From: an uncultured Collinsella sp.
GTDB lineage: Bacteria > Actinomycetota > Coriobacteriia > Coriobacteriales > Coriobacteriaceae
Assembly (NCBI GenBank): GCA_902494295.1
Contig: CABUSL010000035.1
Coordinates: forward strand, 1-15,823
Direction of reading: 5' to 3'
DNA length: 15,823 nucleotides
Each line of letters opens with the position of its first letter. The first letter of the stretch is position 1. Under the pieces are notes generated by a model. That model ran no database searches, was not told the origin of the DNA, and saw only the letters and a program-made list of their open reading frames with translations. Positions 13,327 to 15,823 of the stretch are shown piece by piece. A program made the translations under genes and the position numbers.

Positions 13327-14553
13327 TTAAGCCTGAGCGGCAGCAGAGCTGGGACCCTGGACCTTGGCCCACGTCTTGAGCGACAGTGTGTCGATTTCGA
13401 TAAAGCCGGCGCTGGCCTTCTCATCAAACGTGGTGTCGCGGTCGTAGGTAGCCAGACCGTAGTCGTAGAGGCTGAAGGGGCTCTTGCGGCCGACGACATG
13501 GCAGTTGCCCTTAAAGAACTTCAGGCGGACGGTGCCGGTCACGAACTTCTGGGTGTCGGCCATAAAGGCGTCGAGCGCGTTCTTGAGCGGGCTGTACCAC
13601 TGGCCGTTGTACACGGCGGTGGCCCAATCCTGCTCGAGTTTGATCTTGGTCTTGAGCAGGTCGCCCTCGACGCAGATGTCCTCGAGTGCCTTGTGGGCGG
13701 TGATGAGCGTCAGGGCGCCGGGAACCTCGTAGCACTCGCGGCTCTTGAGGCCCACCAGACGATCCTCGACCAGGTCGAGACGGCCAAAGCCGTTGTCGCC
13801 GGAAATCTTGTTGAGGGCGATGACGATCTCGGAGAGCTTCATCTTCTTGCCGTCGACGGCGACGGGCTTGCCCGCCTCAAACTCAATCTCGGTGTAAGTC
13901 GGGGTATCGGGCGTGTCCTCGGGATTCTTGGTCATAACCCAGGCGTCGTCGAGCGGCTCGTTCCAGGGATCCTCCAGGTGGCCGCACTCAATGGCACGAC
14001 CCCACAGGTTGTCGTCAATGGAATAGGGGTTGTCGTTGGCACCCTCGGGAACCGGCACGTTGTGTGCGTGGGCATAGGCGACCTCGTCGGGACGGCACTT
14101 CAGGTCCCACTCGCGAACCGGGGCGATAACCTTAAGCTCGGGGTCGAGGGCCTTGACGGCAGCCTCAAAACGAACCTGGTCGTTACCTTTGCCGGTGCAG
14201 CCGTGGGCGACGTAGGTCGCGCCAAACTCGTGAGCGACCTCGACGAGCTTCTTGGCGAGCAGCGGGCGAGACAGGGCGGAGAGCAGCGGGTACTTGTTCT
14301 CGTACATGGAGTTTGCGGCGATGGCCTTGGTCAGGAACTCATCGGAGAACTCGTCGCGCAGGTCGAGCACCTGGCAATCGAGAACGCCCAGGTCGAGGGC
14401 CTTCTGCTTCTTGGCGTCCAGGCCGGTCTCCTCCTGGCCCACATTGCCGCAAACGCAAACGACATCGAGATTCTTCTCGTCCTGGAGCCACTTGACACAT
14501 ACAGATGTATCAAGACCACCGGAATATGCGAGAACGACTTTTTCCTTGCTCAT
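13327..14553 (-). CDS. argG: argininosuccinate synthase
   Basis: A 408-residue enzyme, normal family length. It joins citrulline and aspartate with ATP to form argininosuccinate, the substrate of ArgH. The N-type ATP pyrophosphatase loop AYSGGLDTSV is at residues 9-18. Further family marks are AHGCTGKGNDQVRFE (written in part: HGCTGKGNDQ), KVIAPVREWD and the C-terminal FGRLDLVEDRLVGLKSRE segment. The start at 14553 (MSKEKVVLAYSGG) has AAAGGAA about 7 nt upstream; an upstream in-frame alternative at 14604 lacks one. It is preceded on the same strand by an arginine-rich leader peptide and candidate attenuator 200 nt upstream, which would couple expression to charged tRNA-Arg. Confidence 0.97.
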   Translation of the reverse strand: MSKEKVVLAYSGGLDTSVCVKWLQDEKNLDVVCVCGNVGQEETGLDAKKQKALDLGVLDCQVLDLRDEFSDEFLTKAIAANSMYENKYPLLSALSRPLLAKKLVEVAHEFGATYVAHGCTGKGNDQVRFEAAVKALDPELKVIAPVREWDLKCRPDEVAYAHAHNVPVPEGANDNPYSIDDNLWGRAIECGHLEDPWNEPLDDAWVMTKNPEDTPDTPTYTEIEFEAGKPVAVDGKKMKLSEIVIALNKISGDNGFGRLDLVEDRLVGLKSRECYEVPGALTLITAHKALEDICVEGDLLKTKIKLEQDWATAVYNGQWYSPLKNALDAFMADTQKFVTGTVRLKFFKGNCHVVGRKSPFSLYDYGLATYDRDTTFDEKASAGFIEIDTLSLKTWAKVQGPSSAAAQA

Positions 14554-14694
14554 GGCTGTTTCCTTTCGCCCTTGGTAGCTAGTTAGAACATCGGTCAGTT
14601 GCAAGTCATTTCAAGGTCATATACCGTGCAATATCAGGTTAAATAGCAAAAATCAGCACATACATGCCCTAGAAACATGCAGCAATGTCGTGCT

Positions 14695-14766
14695 AAAACC
14701 CAACGACCTCAAAATGACTCTGTTGAGGCAATTCGCCCCATGCGGACAGAGACGATTGTTATCGTC
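14695..14766 (-). promoter_or_regulatory. candidate transcription attenuator of argG
   Basis: On the minus strand, after the arginine codons: (1:2) GACGAT-AACA-ATCGTC, complement of 14751-14766, includes the last Arg codons and the leader stop; (2:3) CTCTGT (14746-14751) with ACAGAG (14718-14723), enclosing GGGGC/GCCTC; (3:4) CTCAAC-(A)-GA (14719-14727) with TC-GTTGGG (14699-14706), followed by TTTT (14695-14698). Segment 3 is shared by 2:3 and 3:4, so they exclude each other. The terminator stem is modest and the T-run short; CCTCAA/TTGAGG is a competing pairing. Confidence 0.6.
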
Positions 14767-14833
14767 GTCGGGAAATTGCGCGCTGGCGTCGGATGGCATT
14801 GTCTGCAGCAGTGATGATCTTTACGAACTGCAT
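14759..14833 (-). CDS. arginine-rich leader peptide upstream of argG
   Basis: A 24-codon frame beginning MQFVKIITAADNA and ending I-R-R-Q-R-A-I-S-R-R-R-stop. Six arginine codons fall in the last ten sense codons, and the final three are CGA-CGA-CGA directly before TAA. A strong ribosome-binding site, AAAGGAG, lies 6 nt before the ATG. The position (about 200 nt before argG, same strand) and the hairpins that follow match leader peptides that control amino acid operons by ribosome stalling: shortage of charged tRNA-Arg would stall the ribosome on these codons and favour read-through. CGA is often slowly decoded, which would sharpen the response. The candidate promoters upstream are weak: TTGTGC-16 bp-TAATAT (14937-14964) or TTACCG-16 bp-TACGAT (14873-14900). 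Confidence 0.72.
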   Translation of the reverse strand: MQFVKIITAADNAIRRQRAISRRR

Positions 14834-15107
14834 CTGCCTCTCCTTTCACCTATCGCCGGGCGCAATTCAAATATCGTAAACGGTACCTTTTCCTCGGTAA
14901 GCGGCTCTTTTGCCGTCTCCGTTTTCGATGGTCGCTATATTACGCTAAAGTGCCCGCAGCACAAGCGACAAATTCAAATTTCTGAAAAGTTTTTTCATTA
15001 CTTTGTGAAGCGTGGTGCAAATACGCTCCGTTCCTGCGAAAATACGCCTGACTACGAGTTGATGGTTATAACATCTGAAACAATTTCGAAACGGAAGGCT
15101 CGCTTTT
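14834..15107. other. AT-richer divergent region between the arg leader and the Cof-type HAD gene
   Basis: Visibly lower in GC than the flanking genes. It must contain the promoters of the arg leader (-) and of the HAD gene (+). A plus-strand open frame (14690-15148) runs through it, but it has no ribosome-binding site, starts at GTG inside the attenuator and overlaps the start of the HAD gene, so I do not call it as a gene. GGTTATAACATC at 15064-15075 contains the palindrome GTTATAAC and could be a HAD -10 region or operator. Confidence 0.45.
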
Positions 15108-15823
15108 ATGCAAACTTACGAATCGGACGCCAATATCGGAAACATTAAGCTCATCGCCGTTGATATGGACAAGACGCTGCTCACCGACGAGCGCGTGTTG
15201 CCGCAGGGTCTTGATGAGCGCCTGGACAAGCTCGCCGACGCCGGCATCGTGTTCTGCCCCGCCAGCGGACGTCCAGCCCCCAAGCTCGAGGAGATGTTCG
15301 AGAGCATCAAGAACCGCCTCGCCTTTTGTCCCGACAACGGAGCCTGCGTCATCTATCGCGGCAACTATATCTATAAGAGCAACATCGATGTGGCGCTGTA
15401 TCAGCAGGTGCTCGCTCGTGCCTCGGAGGACCCGCGCGCCGTTCCCGTCCTGTGCTGCTTCGACGAGTTCTACGTGCTTGCCCGCGACCATCAGTACCAC
15501 GACGAGATCAGCGTCTACTACAACACAATCAACTACGTCGACAGCTTTGAGGGCATTGATTTCGAGTCCAACAAGATTTCGGTCTTCTTCCCCGGCTACG
15601 ACGCCGAGCCCGCTTTCCGCGAGACCTATAGCCCCGAGTTCTCGGACAAGCTCTACGTCACCAACGCCGGGCGCGAGTGGATCGACTTTATGAACCTGGG
15701 TGTCGACAAGGGCGCCGGCGTCGCGCATCTGTGCGAGCACCTGGGCATCGATATCGCCGATGCCGCCGCCGTGGGCGATACGTACAACGATATTCCCATG
15801 CTGGAGCGCGTCGGACACAGCTT
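15108..15823 (+). CDS. Cof-type HAD-IIB phosphatase, 3' end cut by window
   Basis: 238 codons are visible without a stop, so the C-terminus lies beyond the window; the family is usually 260-290 residues. Motif I is LIAVDMDKTLL with D19 and D21; motif II is CPASGRP; DNGA after strand two is typical of the Cof cap family; motif III is the lysine in VDKGAGVAHL; motif IV is VGDTYNDIPML, which binds Mg2+. These enzymes dephosphorylate sugar phosphates, flavin precursors or pyridoxal phosphate; the substrate is not predictable here. The start at 15108 has GGAAGG about 9 nt upstream. It is transcribed away from the arg genes. Confidence 0.92.
   Translation, partial: MQTYESDANIGNIKLIAVDMDKTLLTDERVLPQGLDERLDKLADAGIVFCPASGRPAPKLEEMFESIKNRLAFCPDNGACVIYRGNYIYKSNIDVALYQQVLARASEDPRAVPVLCCFDEFYVLARDHQYHDEISVYYNTINYVDSFEGIDFESNKISVFFPGYDAEPAFRETYSPEFSDKLYVTNAGREWIDFMNLGVDKGAGVAHLCEHLGIDIADAAAVGDTYNDIPMLERVGHS

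Noticed and set aside
14690..15148. 152-codon plus-strand open frame as a gene
   Set aside because: No ribosome-binding site at the GTG or at the next ATG, overlap with the start of the Cof-type HAD gene, and antisense to the better supported arginine leader.

Overview
The window reads as chromosomal core sequence from a GC-rich anaerobic actinobacterium of the class Coriobacteriia, most likely a Collinsella-type gut bacterium. This is inferred from protein style, GC-rich third positions, a class A RNase P RNA and a 29-bp palindrome of a kind I associate with that group. No plasmid, phage, CRISPR, tRNA or transposase gene is visible. Most genes lie on the minus strand. Many intrinsic terminators can be read directly.

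Layout from left to right: a degenerate repeat copy at the left edge; a GGQ release-factor-like protein (-); a palindromic repeat that ends in a T-run and can serve as the xpt terminator; xanthine phosphoribosyltransferase xpt (-); an MFS drug-efflux-type transporter (-); O-acetylhomoserine sulfhydrylase metY (-); divergently, a C_GCAxxG_C_C redox-type protein (+); a YigZ/IMPACT protein (-); RNase P RNA rnpB (-); ribosomal protein S1 rpsA with a TTG start (-); a HAD hydrolase (+) meeting a cysteine desulfidase-type protein cyuA (-) tail to tail; rpiB (+) and ndk (-) converging on two separate terminators; argH (-), an unrecognised 56-codon gene (-), argG (-), an arginine-rich leader peptide with a candidate attenuator (-); and a Cof-type HAD phosphatase (+) cut by the right edge.

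Functionally the window covers translation and RNA processing (rnpB, rpsA, release-factor-like protein), nucleotide supply (xpt, ndk, rpiB), sulfur amino acid metabolism (metY, cyuA, perhaps the C_GCAxxG_C_C protein) and the last two steps of arginine synthesis (argG, argH).

The strongest discovery candidate is upstream of argG. A 24-codon reading frame with a strong Shine-Dalgarno sequence carries six arginine codons among its last ten sense codons. It is followed by mutually exclusive hairpins, the last ending in four Ts. This has the architecture of ribosome-mediated transcription attenuation responding to arginine. Second-rank candidates are the small gene between argG and argH, tandem repeats upstream of ndk and rpiB, and a hairpin that can mask the rpsA ribosome-binding site.
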